In this document: piece after piece, positions 34,939 through 42,676 of the stretch
How the letters are laid out: each line of letters starts with the position of its first letter
Numbering within the stretch: position 1 is the stretch's first letter
Assembly: GCF_040643635.1 (NCBI RefSeq)
Contig: NZ_JBEYUS010000013.1
Span: 1-64,000 of the forward strand
From: Saccharopolyspora_C sp040643635
Lineage (GTDB): Bacteria; Actinomycetota; Actinomycetes; Mycobacteriales; Pseudonocardiaceae
Length of the DNA: 64,000 nucleotides
Reading direction: 5' to 3'
The notes under the pieces: generated by a model
Databases searched by the model: none
What the model saw: only the letters and a program-made list of their open reading frames with translations
What the model was told of the DNA's origin: nothing
Position numbers and translations under genes: made by a program

Positions 34939-35511
34939 ATGTCCGTGATGAGTTGGCCCGATCACCTGCTGACGCTGGCGGAGTTCGACGAGCTCCCGGA
35001 GGACAACTCGCGGCGCTACGAGCTCCAGGAAGGCGTCCTCCAGGTGTCCCCGAAAGCAGCGGCAGTTCACCAACGCGTCATCAAACGCCTGACAGCGACC
35101 TTGGATGCGCAGCTCCCGGTGAAGTGGGAGGTGCTGCAGGACGTGGAAGTCGTGGTCGGGGAGGGCTTCCCCGCGACGGTCCGCATTCCGGACGCGATCT
35201 TGGCGTCCACCCAGGCCTTCGACGTGAATCCGAACCGGCTGGTCGCCGCCGACGTGGTGCTCGCTGTCGAGGTCGTGTCACCTGGGTCCGGACGCATCGA
35301 CAGGTTGGTAAAGGTGCAGGAGTACGCGCAGGCGGGAATTCCGCACTACTGGATCATCGAAATCGACGACTCGGTCACGCTCACCGCGCTTCGGTTGTGC
35401 GACGGCGGGTACGAGCCTCAATTCGAAGGCGGCGGGATGTTCAAGACCGTCGAGCCGTTCGAGATCGGCGTCGACCTCGCTTCGCTCGTAGTTCGTGCCC
35501 CAGGCCGCTGA
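34939..35511 (+). CDS. Uma2 family endonuclease-like protein
   Basis: A 190-residue protein with the PD-(D/E)XK fold of the Uma2 family. LTLAEFDELPEDNSRRYELQEGVLQVSPKAAAVHQRV, the active-site strand VRIPDAIL, then AVEVVSPGSGRIDRLVKVQEYAQAGIPHYWIIE give the Asp, Glu and Lys expected of the nuclease core. The cellular role of these abundant actinobacterial proteins is unknown. The start is uncertain among ATG 34939, GTG 34945 and ATG 34948; AGGAGG lies at 34932-34937. Codon GC is lower than in the neighbours (a/t-rich third positions are more common), hinting at transfer. Confidence 0.85.
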   Translation: MSVMSWPDHLLTLAEFDELPEDNSRRYELQEGVLQVSPKAAAVHQRVIKRLTATLDAQLPVKWEVLQDVEVVVGEGFPATVRIPDAILASTQAFDVNPNRLVAADVVLAVEVVSPGSGRIDRLVKVQEYAQAGIPHYWIIEIDDSVTLTALRLCDGGYEPQFEGGGMFKTVEPFEIGVDLASLVVRAPGR

Positions 35512-35542
35512 CCGGCGCGCGGGACCGGGCTCCGCGCCCGGT

Positions 35543-35548
35543 TAGGTT
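35543..35548 (+). promoter_or_regulatory. Putative -10 box for leaderless sugar kinase mRNA
   Basis: TAGGTT ends six bases before the ATG at 35555, which is the spacing expected if transcription starts at the start codon itself. There is no other ribosome site. Confidence 0.45.
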
Positions 35549-35554
35549 GGGGGC

Positions 35555-37027
35555 ATGAGTTCCGCACCCGTCGTCCTCGGCATCGATCTCGGCACCACGG
35601 CGACGAAGGTGGTGGCCGCCACCGCGGACGCCGAGGTGCTGCACCGGACCGAGCGCGGCTACCCGCTGCGCACCGAGGAACCCGGCGAGGCCACGCAGGA
35701 CCCGCGGCAGGTGCGCGACGCCGCCGTCCAGGCCCTCACCGACTGCGTGAACTGGGCGCGCGAGCACGGGCACGAGGTGCGCGGCCTGTCGTTCAGCACC
35801 GCCATGCACACCCTCGTCGGCCTCGACTCGGCGGGAGAACCCGCCACCCCCGCGTTCAACTGGGCCGACACCCGCGCCGCCGATGTCGCCGACCGGTTGC
35901 GCGCCGACCCGGCCGCCGCCGAACTGCACCGCGCCACCGGCACCCCGGTGCACACCCAGTCGGTGATGGTGAAGCTCGCCTGGCTGACCGGGGAGCGGCC
36001 GGACCTGGTGCGCGGGGTCGAGCGCTGGTGCGCGTTGAAGGACTACGTGTTCGGCGCGTTCGCCGACGGGTTCACCACCGACTTCTCGCTGGCCTCCGGC
36101 AGCGGGTTGCAGGACATGAGCGCGCTCGACTGGTACGGCCCGGCGCTGGAGGTGGCGGGCGTCCGCGCCGAGCAGCTGCCGCGGATCGGGGCGCCGACGG
36201 ACGTGCTGCCGCTGACCGCGTCGATGGCGGCGGCCACCGGGTTGCCGTCCGGCCTGCCGGTGGCGCTGGGCGGCGGGGACGGGCCGCTCGGGAACCTCGG
36301 CACCGGGGCGATCAACCCGGGCGTGGCCGGGTTGTCGCTGGGCACCAGCGGGGCGCTGCGCGTGGTGCGGGACCGGCCCGGGGTGGACGCGGACTGCCGC
36401 ACGTTCAGCTACGCGCTCGCCGACGGGCTGTGGGTGATCGGCGGCGCGGTGAGCAACGGCGCCGTCGTCGGCCAGTGGGCGGCGGAGGCGTTCGGCGTGG
36501 ACGTCGCCGACCTCCTCGACGAGGCGCTGGCCGTGCCGCCCGGCGCCGACGGCCTGGTGGCGCTGCCCTACCTGCTGGGGGAGCGGGCGCCGTGGTGGGA
36601 GGCCGGGCTGACCGGGGCGCTGGTGGGGCTGCGCCGCTCGCACGGCCGCGCCGAGATCACCCGCGCCGTCGTCGAGGGCGTGGCGCAGCAGCTGGCACTG
36701 GTGCAGGAGGCGGTGCTCGACGCGGGCGCCGACGTGCGCGAGGTGCGGGCCACCGGCGGCGGGTTCCGCAGCGAGGTGTGGTCGGCGGCGATCGCGGCGG
36801 CGCTGGGCCGGGACCTGGAGCTCACCGACAGCAGCGGCGGATCGGGGCTCGGCGCGGTGCTGCTGGGCTGGCGGGCGCTGGGCGAGCTCGATTCGCTGCG
36901 GCACGCGGCCCGCCTGGTGCGGCCGGAGCGGACCGTGCGCCCCGACCCGGAGGCCGCGGCGCTGCTGGCCCGCAGGCGGCCGCTGATCCACCGCCTGCAC
37001 GGCACGCTGCGCGAGCTCGACCTCTGA
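35555..37027 (+). CDS. FGGY family carbohydrate kinase (gluconokinase-like)
   Basis: A 490-residue sugar kinase of the FGGY family. The N-terminal phosphate loop GIDLGTTATKVV, the central AFNWADTRA and LASGSGLQDM segments, the substrate-domain GGGDGPLGNLGTGAINPG and the C-terminal ATGGGFRSEVW are present. It resembles gluconate kinases more than glycerol kinases, but xylulose or another sugar is possible. It stands alone, without transporter or regulator genes, and ends at a strong hairpin plus T-tract. Confidence 0.88.
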   Translation: MSSAPVVLGIDLGTTATKVVAATADAEVLHRTERGYPLRTEEPGEATQDPRQVRDAAVQALTDCVNWAREHGHEVRGLSFSTAMHTLVGLDSAGEPATPAFNWADTRAADVADRLRADPAAAELHRATGTPVHTQSVMVKLAWLTGERPDLVRGVERWCALKDYVFGAFADGFTTDFSLASGSGLQDMSALDWYGPALEVAGVRAEQLPRIGAPTDVLPLTASMAAATGLPSGLPVALGGGDGPLGNLGTGAINPGVAGLSLGTSGALRVVRDRPGVDADCRTFSYALADGLWVIGGAVSNGAVVGQWAAEAFGVDVADLLDEALAVPPGADGLVALPYLLGERAPWWEAGLTGALVGLRRSHGRAEITRAVVEGVAQQLALVQEAVLDAGADVREVRATGGGFRSEVWSAAIAAALGRDLELTDSSGGSGLGAVLLGWRALGELDSLRHAARLVRPERTVRPDPEAAALLARRRPLIHRLHGTLRELDL

Positions 37028-37031
37028 CGTC

Positions 37032-37097
37032 AGGTGAGTGGCCCACCGGCCCGAACCCGATGGGGCGGGTGGGCCACTCACCTCGCGGATTTTTTTT
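37032..37097 (+). terminator. Hairpin terminator with T8 tract
   Basis: AGGTGAGTGGCCCACC (37032-37047) pairs perfectly with 37068-37083 and is followed by eight Ts (37090-37097), the only such run in the region. The stem sequence matches the hairpin at 3425. Confidence 0.9.
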
Positions 37098-37134
37098 GAG
37101 TGGTTCCAGTTTTTCGTGGCACAATGGGGGTGCC
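37096..37134 (+). promoter_or_regulatory. Putative fur promoter and operator
   Basis: TTGAGT (37096-37101) and CACAAT (37120-37125) form a plausible -35/-10 pair with an 18-bp spacer. GGCAC (37118-37122) and GTGCC (37130-37134) make an inverted repeat over the transcription start, just before the ATG, and could be the autoregulatory site. The -35 shares bases with the preceding T-tract. Confidence 0.5.
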
Positions 37135-37665
37135 ATGAACCAGCGCAGCGGACCCGCGACCAGGGACGTCGACCACGCGGACGGGCACTCGGCCCGGCTC
37201 CGCGAGCGGTTGCGCGCCAGCGGGCTGCGGGCCACCCGGCCGCGGATCGCCGTGCTGCGCTGGCTGTCCGGGCACCCGCACTCGACCGCCGACCAGGCGG
37301 CGAACGCGGTGCGCCCGGAGCTGGGCTCCGTGTCCACCCAGGCCGTCTACGACGTGCTGCGCGCCTGCACCGACGCCGGGCTGCTGCGGCGGATCGAACC
37401 CGCCGGGCACCCCGCCCGGTTCGAGTCCCGGACCGCCGACAACCACCACCACCTGGTGTGCCGGGAGTGCGGCCGGACCGAGGACGTCGACTGCGCGCAC
37501 GGCGCGGCACCCTGCCTCGACCCGTCCGACACCGCCGGGTACGCGGTGGACGAGGCCGAGATCGTGTTCTGGGGGCTGTGCCCGCACTGCCGCCCGGACG
37601 CGAGCACCACCGGCGATCAGCTCGCCGGCACCGACCGGGGCGCCCGAACCGCCCCTGGCCGCTGA
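37135..37665 (+). CDS. Fur family metal/redox-responsive repressor
   Basis: A 176-residue repressor. The N-terminal winged helix is seen as LRERLRASGLRATRPRIAVLRWLSGHPHSTADQAANAV, and VSTQAVYDVLRACTDAGLLRRIEPAGHPARFESRTADNHHHLVCRECGRTEDVDCA contains the family histidine cluster and first CxxC. A second CxxC (CPHC) closes the structural zinc site. It resembles FurA (iron/peroxide sensing) of actinomycetes, usually beside katG; here no catalase gene adjoins it, so the regulon is unknown. Confidence 0.92.
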   Translation: MNQRSGPATRDVDHADGHSARLRERLRASGLRATRPRIAVLRWLSGHPHSTADQAANAVRPELGSVSTQAVYDVLRACTDAGLLRRIEPAGHPARFESRTADNHHHLVCRECGRTEDVDCAHGAAPCLDPSDTAGYAVDEAEIVFWGLCPHCRPDASTTGDQLAGTDRGARTAPGR

Positions 37666-37683
37666 CTGCGGCACCCACCACAA

Positions 37684-37713
37684 GGTCCAGGCCCGGTGTT
37701 CCGGGCCTGGACC
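37684..37713. terminator. Bidirectional terminator between fur and the dynamin genes
   Basis: GGTCCAGGCCCGG and CCGGGCCTGGACC form a 13-bp perfect stem with a TGTT loop. It lies 18 bp after the fur stop and 7 bp after the end of the converging iniC-like gene. Confidence 0.9.
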
Positions 37714-37720
37714 GGGCCGG

Positions 37721-39199
37721 TCAGCGGTGCATCCGCGAGGCGATCAACCGTTCGCAGCTGCGCAGCACCACCCGCACCGCGTCCCGGTGCGCGCGGTCGT
37801 GCAGCGGGTTCACCGCCTGGTCGCGCCAGCGCGCCAGCGCCGCCCCCGCCTCGTCCGCCAAGATCGCTTCCAGGGTGTCCGGGTCCTGCCCGAGCCGCGC
37901 GGCCGCGCTCGGGCCGTGCGCGCCGAGCAGCCGCCGCGCCTCGTTCTGCAGCGGCCGCGGGAAGCTCAGCTGACCGGACTGCAGCGCCGACAGCAGCCGC
38001 ATCTCCTCCCACTCCGGGGCGTTCGCGAGCAGCCGCTCGAACTCCCCGTGCAGCTGCGCCACCCCGGGCCGCGGGTTCGCGCGCAGCACCATGTCCACCG
38101 CCAGCAGCGCGGACCGGGCGCGCAGCACGTCCTGCCGCTCGACGAACTGCTGGTGCACCGCTTCCTGCAGGTCGTTGAGCCTGCTGGCCTCCAGCAGCGC
38201 CGCGCTCAGCTTCTTCTGGTCCGCCACGCCCTCGCCGAGCGCGGTCAGCGCCTGCGCCAGCCCGAACCGCCCGAAGCGGTCCACCAGGTCCTGGCGCACG
38301 CTCGGCGGCACCGCCTCCGGCGTCGGGTTGTTCGCGAACCGGTCCGAGGACAGCAGCAGCGTCTCCAGCGCCTTCTCCGGGAGCTGCCGCAACCGCACCA
38401 GCGCGGCGAAGTCCTCCGCGGTGAGCGTCGCCGCGGCCTGCGCCACCAGCCCGATCACCGGGATCGCGTACTGGGTGAACGACCGCACCACCGGATCGTC
38501 CCGCCAGCGCAGCGCGATCCGCTCCGCCGCGGCGACCGCACCGCCGCCCCCGTTGCCGGTCTCGTCGGCGCGGGACAGCGTGATGATCGTGTTGATCGGG
38601 GCGCGCCGCGCCAGCTGCAGCTCGTGCACCGACTGCAAGAACTGCACGTCGGTCTGCTGCGGGTAGCGCGTCAGGTACAGCACCGCGTCCGCCTCGGCGA
38701 GGATCTGCGCGAGCGCGGACCGGCCGGTGTCCTGCACCGCCGAGGACGACACCCCGGGCGTCTCGATCAGCGTGATGGCCTGCAGGCCGGGGGCGGGGGC
38801 TTCGATCACCAGCCGGGACACCTCGTCCGGCCGCCAGCGCTGCAGGTCGCGGATGGTCGCCGGGTCCAGCGTCGTCACCGGCATGTTCTGCACCGCGCCG
38901 TGCGGGGTGTGCACGGTGATCCGCGGTTCCGGCCCGTACTGGTAGAAGGTGTTGACCTGGGTGCTCTCCTCGGCGGCCGTCGGCGCCAGCACCTGCCCGA
39001 CCAGCGCGTTGATCAGCGTGGACTTGCCGGAGCCGACGCGGCCGCTGACGGCGATGCGCAGCGGCTGCTCCAGCCGTTCCAGCCGTCCCCGCAGCCACGC
39101 CGAGGTGCGCGGATCGTCCCGGTAGAACGTCATGGTGCGGATGAGCAGGGCCCGGGACCGCTCCAGCAGATCGGCCCGGGGCTGGTCGGGCGCGGTCAT
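37721..39199 (-). CDS. iniC: Dynamin-like GTPase, IniC-like
   Basis: A 492-residue GTPase of the bacterial dynamin-like family. Walker A/G1 is GRVGSGKS (residues 53-60), G2 threonines are in EESTQVNT (78-84), G3 is ETPG (146-149) and G4-like SRAD (209-212). The rest is helical, with no membrane span. The length equals mycobacterial IniC (about 493). Bacterial dynamins pair up: one partner inserts in the membrane, the other regulates it. The ATG at 39199 overlaps the stop of the iniA-like gene (ATGA), so synthesis is coupled. Confidence 0.85.
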   Translation of the reverse strand: MTAPDQPRADLLERSRALLIRTMTFYRDDPRTSAWLRGRLERLEQPLRIAVSGRVGSGKSTLINALVGQVLAPTAAEESTQVNTFYQYGPEPRITVHTPHGAVQNMPVTTLDPATIRDLQRWRPDEVSRLVIEAPAPGLQAITLIETPGVSSSAVQDTGRSALAQILAEADAVLYLTRYPQQTDVQFLQSVHELQLARRAPINTIITLSRADETGNGGGGAVAAAERIALRWRDDPVVRSFTQYAIPVIGLVAQAAATLTAEDFAALVRLRQLPEKALETLLLSSDRFANNPTPEAVPPSVRQDLVDRFGRFGLAQALTALGEGVADQKKLSAALLEASRLNDLQEAVHQQFVERQDVLRARSALLAVDMVLRANPRPGVAQLHGEFERLLANAPEWEEMRLLSALQSGQLSFPRPLQNEARRLLGAHGPSAAARLGQDPDTLEAILADEAGAALARWRDQAVNPLHDRAHRDAVRVVLRSCERLIASRMHR

Positions 39200-41007
39200 G
39201 CCGCGGTGATGCGGTTCGCGGTCAGCATTCCGGCCCGCCTGCGCAGCAGCGCCAGCTCTTCCAGCTTGCGGCGGATTTCGCGAGCCCGGTCCTCGCGGTC
39301 CACGGCACTGCGCTCGGCGGTGCGCTTGATCTCCTGGATGGCCAGGCTGATCTCCATCTGGGCTTCCTCGGTGAGCTGGTTGAAGTGCTGGTGCAGCGCG
39401 CGGTGGGTGGCCCGGATGACGTCCTTGGCCTCCTTGTTCACGTGGAACACCACGTTCTCCACGTACCGCTGCGCGGTGGTCTTCGCTTCGGCCTGGCGGC
39501 GGCGCAGCCGGGCGTCCTTCTCCTCGCCGAGGCTGCGGCTGCCCAGCACCAGGCCCGAGCAGATCGTCACGACGTTCAGCAGCCCGAGCCCGAGCTGGCT
39601 GGTGATCAGGCCGAACATGAGCACGCCGCCGTAGGAGCCGCGCAGTCCCGTCAGCACCTGGTCGAACCGCTTGTAGGTGCCGTTGCTGGGCTGCTTGAGC
39701 GGGACGACCTGGTCGAACGGGTCGGGCAGCGCCGCCTGCTCGACCCGCGGCCGGGCGCCCGGGTACTCGCGCAGGAACTCGTCGGTGATCCGATCGCGGA
39801 GCTGTTCGCGGCGGCGGTCCAGCCAGCTGAAGTTCTCCTCGATGGCGGTCATCAGCGCGCCGTCGAGCCAGGCGGCGAAGTCGTCCCAGACGGGCACCGG
39901 ATCGGCTTCCTCGAAGGTCTCGCCGATCTGGGTGGTGATCGCCCAGCTGCGCTCCCGGAAGTCGAATTCGATGTCCGCGAACAGTTCGCCGATCCCGTCG
40001 CTGAGCGCCTTCTGCCAGCGGCCGGTGATGCGGCGCAGATCTTCGGAACGCCGCTGCGCGGTTTCCAGTTCGATCAGGGTCTGGGCGGCGGTGCGCGGGC
40101 TCTGCCCGGCGAGTTCGGCCTTCAGCGCTTCGCTGAGGTCGTCGACGGCGTCGGCGACGTTCTGCGCGACGAGCCGCCGGGTGAGCTGGTCGTGCTTGCC
40201 GAGCGCTTCGCCGCGCAGGTATTCGACCAGTTGCGGAAATCCGGATTCGGAATTGAGCCCGGCGTCCTTGGCGTGCATCGCCTGCATCCGGATCGTGGAG
40301 GACACCGGGAAGATCTTGGCGTTGATCCCGGAGTCGGCGAGGTGCCGCTGGTTGACCTCGACGACCTTCCGCCAGTGCGGGGTGACGTCGGTCTTCGGCT
40401 GCACGAGCGCCACGTTCGGGCACAGCTTCGCGACCTTCTTCAGGAAGGTCAGCTCGTTGTGGGTGAGCTCCTGGGTGGCGTCCGAGACGATCAGCAGCAC
40501 GTCCGCTTCGGCGACGACGCCGAGGGTGCGCGCGGTGAGGGTGCTGGACGTGGCGCCGAAGCCGGGCGTGTCCATCAGCACCAGGCCGTCCTTGAGCACG
40601 GCGCGCGGGATGCCGACCTCGCCGCGGCTGACGGGCCGGCCGTTGCCGATGGCCTGCCCGATGCGCTCCCGCACCTGCTCCACGGGGACGGGGAACCGGT
40701 CGAGGGCGGTGGGCCCGCCCGCGGGTTCCTGCTCGACGACCTGGGCGGTCGGATGGTCGGCGTGCCGCACCAGGGTGGGCACGAGCGTGGTCACGTCGTC
40801 GCCGGAATCGCACACGGAGGCGTTGACCAACGCGTTGATGAGTTCGCTCTTGCCCTGCTTCGGTTCGCCCACGACCAGCACCAGCTGGGCGGGATCGAGC
40901 ACGCGCGTCCGGATCTGGCGCAGCCGGTTGTGCAGGTCGGGGCGCTGCTGTTCGGCGCATTCCGCAGTCGCGCGATCGATCAGTTCCACCATCGCCGTCT
41001 CGATCAC
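39196..41007 (-). CDS. iniA: Dynamin-like GTPase, IniA-like
   Basis: A 603-residue dynamin-like GTPase. G1 is GEPKQGKS (47-54), G2 lies in DDVTTLVPT (70-78), G3 is DTPG (146-149) and G4 is QPKTD (203-207). Long helical stalk regions follow. A hydrophobic stretch at about 458-490 (GGVLMFGLITSQLGLGLLNVVTICSGLVLG) is the expected membrane-inserting paddle. The size matches mycobacterial IniA (about 640), and the order iniA-iniC is kept. IniA-type proteins remodel the membrane and are induced by cell-wall stress. GTG 41007 starts it, with its own upstream region after the iniB terminator. Confidence 0.87.
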   Translation of the reverse strand: MIETAMVELIDRATAECAEQQRPDLHNRLRQIRTRVLDPAQLVLVVGEPKQGKSELINALVNASVCDSGDDVTTLVPTLVRHADHPTAQVVEQEPAGGPTALDRFPVPVEQVRERIGQAIGNGRPVSRGEVGIPRAVLKDGLVLMDTPGFGATSSTLTARTLGVVAEADVLLIVSDATQELTHNELTFLKKVAKLCPNVALVQPKTDVTPHWRKVVEVNQRHLADSGINAKIFPVSSTIRMQAMHAKDAGLNSESGFPQLVEYLRGEALGKHDQLTRRLVAQNVADAVDDLSEALKAELAGQSPRTAAQTLIELETAQRRSEDLRRITGRWQKALSDGIGELFADIEFDFRERSWAITTQIGETFEEADPVPVWDDFAAWLDGALMTAIEENFSWLDRRREQLRDRITDEFLREYPGARPRVEQAALPDPFDQVVPLKQPSNGTYKRFDQVLTGLRGSYGGVLMFGLITSQLGLGLLNVVTICSGLVLGSRSLGEEKDARLRRRQAEAKTTAQRYVENVVFHVNKEAKDVIRATHRALHQHFNQLTEEAQMEISLAIQEIKRTAERSAVDREDRAREIRRKLEELALLRRRAGMLTANRITAA

Positions 41008-41086
41008 AGCAGCGATTGTGGACCGTTACATAGCGAAAGGAAAACCCGAGCGGGTGACTTGTGTCAGGACTGTGGTGTGGTAATGC

Positions 41087-41125
41087 GAAAGCCGGGTTCA
41101 CGCAGAACGCGCGAACCCGGCTTTC
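41087..41125. terminator. Terminator after the iniB-like gene
   Basis: GAAAGCCGGGTTC and GAACCCGGCTTTC form a perfect 13-bp stem 37 bp downstream of the iniB-like stop codon. It would separate iniB transcription from the iniA-iniC pair, unlike the single iniBAC operon of mycobacteria. Confidence 0.85.
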
Positions 41126-41161
41126 TGGGCATTTCGCCTCGATCAGACCCGGAGGGTCAGA

Positions 41162-42343
41162 TCAGAGCAGGCCGTCCAGCGGCAGGGCCGAGGTGGCCGC
41201 ACCGGCGACGTCCTCGACGGCCGGGCCGGCGATGTCGCCGACGACCGGGAGGTCGCTCGGGGCCGGCAGGTGGGAGGCGACGTCCTCGACGGGGAGGGAC
41301 TCGGCCACGTCACCGACGACCGGCAGGTCGGCCGGGGCGGGCAGCGCGGAGGCCACGTCGCCCACCGGGCCGGCCACGGCGCCACCGGCCACGCCACCGA
41401 CGGTGTCCACGGCGCCACCGGCGACACCCTCGACGGTGCCCACGGCGCCACCGGCCACGCCACCGACGGTGTCGACGGCCGGGCCCGCGATGTCGCCGGC
41501 GACCGGCACGTCGGAGGCCACGTCGCCCACGGTGTCCAGGGCGCCACCGGCGACACCGGACAGCGCGCCCGCGTCGACCGAGGCGGCGTCGCCGCCGACC
41601 GGCAGCGCGCCGGTCAGGTCGTCGACGACCGACAGGTCGGCGGAGCCGCCGGCCACGTTGCCGACCGTGTTCACGGTGGTGTCGACGGTGTTGGTGACCT
41701 CGTTGATGCCGCCGAAGGCGACGTCGCCGACGGTGCCGACGATGCTGTCGCCACCCGCGAAGGCGGAGGAGGTGGTGTCACCGACGACGTTGCCGACGTT
41801 GACCTCGTTGCCGCTCAGGATCTCGTTGCCGCTGAGCACGTCGTGCACGTTGACCAGGTTGTGCGAGTCGGTCTGCTCGATGTTGACGTTGGTCTCGTCG
41901 TGGATGTGCTGCTCGGCGTCGTCGCCGGGGGCAGGGGCGGGGGTGTTGTGCGGAGGCAGCATGCTGAGTTCCGTAACTTCCTGCTCGTGTGGCTGTGCGG
42001 GATGCAATTCGTTGATCGCGACGTGCTGGGTGCTCGCGGCGAACTTCTCGACGCTGCTCTGCAAGGAGCGGCCGTACTCGTCCGCGATCTCGACCGGCGC
42101 GTAGTCGAGCACCAGCGACGATGCGTGAAGCACGTCTGTCGCGCTCATGTCCCCGAGTCCGGCGTGATCCAGCGTGGCGCGCGGATCCGCGTCGAAGGCA
42201 GCCTGGGCGTCCGGGCTGGTGACGAGCCTCGTGAGGAACTCGTACAGCGTCGGTTCCGGCTGACCGGGCGCGTCGTGCGCCCCCGGGGTGGCAGTGGGGG
42301 GCTCGGTACGGCCCGGGGCATCATCCGGCTGAGAGTGGGTCAT
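41162..42343 (-). CDS. iniB: IniB N-terminal domain protein with repetitive tail
   Basis: A 393-residue protein. Residues 33-85 (LYEFLTRLVTSPDAQAAFDADPRATLDHAGL...SATDVLHAS) match the IniB N-terminal domain found in mycobacterial and other actinobacterial Ini proteins. The middle has repeated SGNE and asparagine-rich units (150-200). From about 200 the tail is built of Gly/Ala/Val repeats such as GGVAGGAVDTV and two longer LPAP-DLPVVGDIAG units, with no charged core or membrane span. IniB's molecular role is unknown; it accompanies envelope-stress dynamins. AGGAGAAG precedes the ATG. It shares a divergent promoter region with the Hsp70-like gene. Confidence 0.85.
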   Translation of the reverse strand: MTHSQPDDAPGRTEPPTATPGAHDAPGQPEPTLYEFLTRLVTSPDAQAAFDADPRATLDHAGLGDMSATDVLHASSLVLDYAPVEIADEYGRSLQSSVEKFAASTQHVAINELHPAQPHEQEVTELSMLPPHNTPAPAPGDDAEQHIHDETNVNIEQTDSHNLVNVHDVLSGNEILSGNEVNVGNVVGDTTSSAFAGGDSIVGTVGDVAFGGINEVTNTVDTTVNTVGNVAGGSADLSVVDDLTGALPVGGDAASVDAGALSGVAGGALDTVGDVASDVPVAGDIAGPAVDTVGGVAGGAVGTVEGVAGGAVDTVGGVAGGAVAGPVGDVASALPAPADLPVVGDVAESLPVEDVASHLPAPSDLPVVGDIAGPAVEDVAGAATSALPLDGLL

Positions 42344-42676
42344 GACTGCTTCTCCTGGCTCAGCGGAACTCGGTTACGTGTGACCGAGTGAAGGTCGTGC
42401 CCGATCCCTCACTCCCAGCGAGCACGCTACTGCGGGGCGTGCCCGCGGCCATCGGGTACGACTCCTAGTGATTGGGGGCACTGTTAGGGGATGTGGTCCT
42501 GACTCGACTAGGGGACCCATAGGGGGATCCGTCAGCACTCCGTGATCGGGCACGCGCTAAATTGTCACCGCCCTGAGCGTCATCGGGTGGTCACCCGACC
42601 GTGTGATCCGGACTTCCCCGGCCGTGCGTCCGGTACCGCCAGATGACCCCGGAAGGCGATCGCAGGAAGGGGTTGC
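42344..42676. promoter_or_regulatory. Divergent control region with TAGGGGA repeats
   Basis: This 333-base region between iniB and the Hsp70-like gene holds no gene. TAGGGGA occurs at 42485-42491 and 42509-42515, and TAGGGGGA at 42520-42527. TAAATT at 42558-42563 is a plausible -10 for the rightward genes, but no -35 stands 17 bp upstream, which suits an activator-dependent promoter. The repeats could be the binding sites of the LuxR-type regulator encoded at 44131. Confidence 0.55.

Noticed and set aside
37721..41101. Single giant fusion of both dynamin proteins in one minus-strand frame
   Set aside because: The frame upstream of 39199 is the wrong frame of the iniA-like gene; the two GTPases are separate genes overlapping by ATGA.
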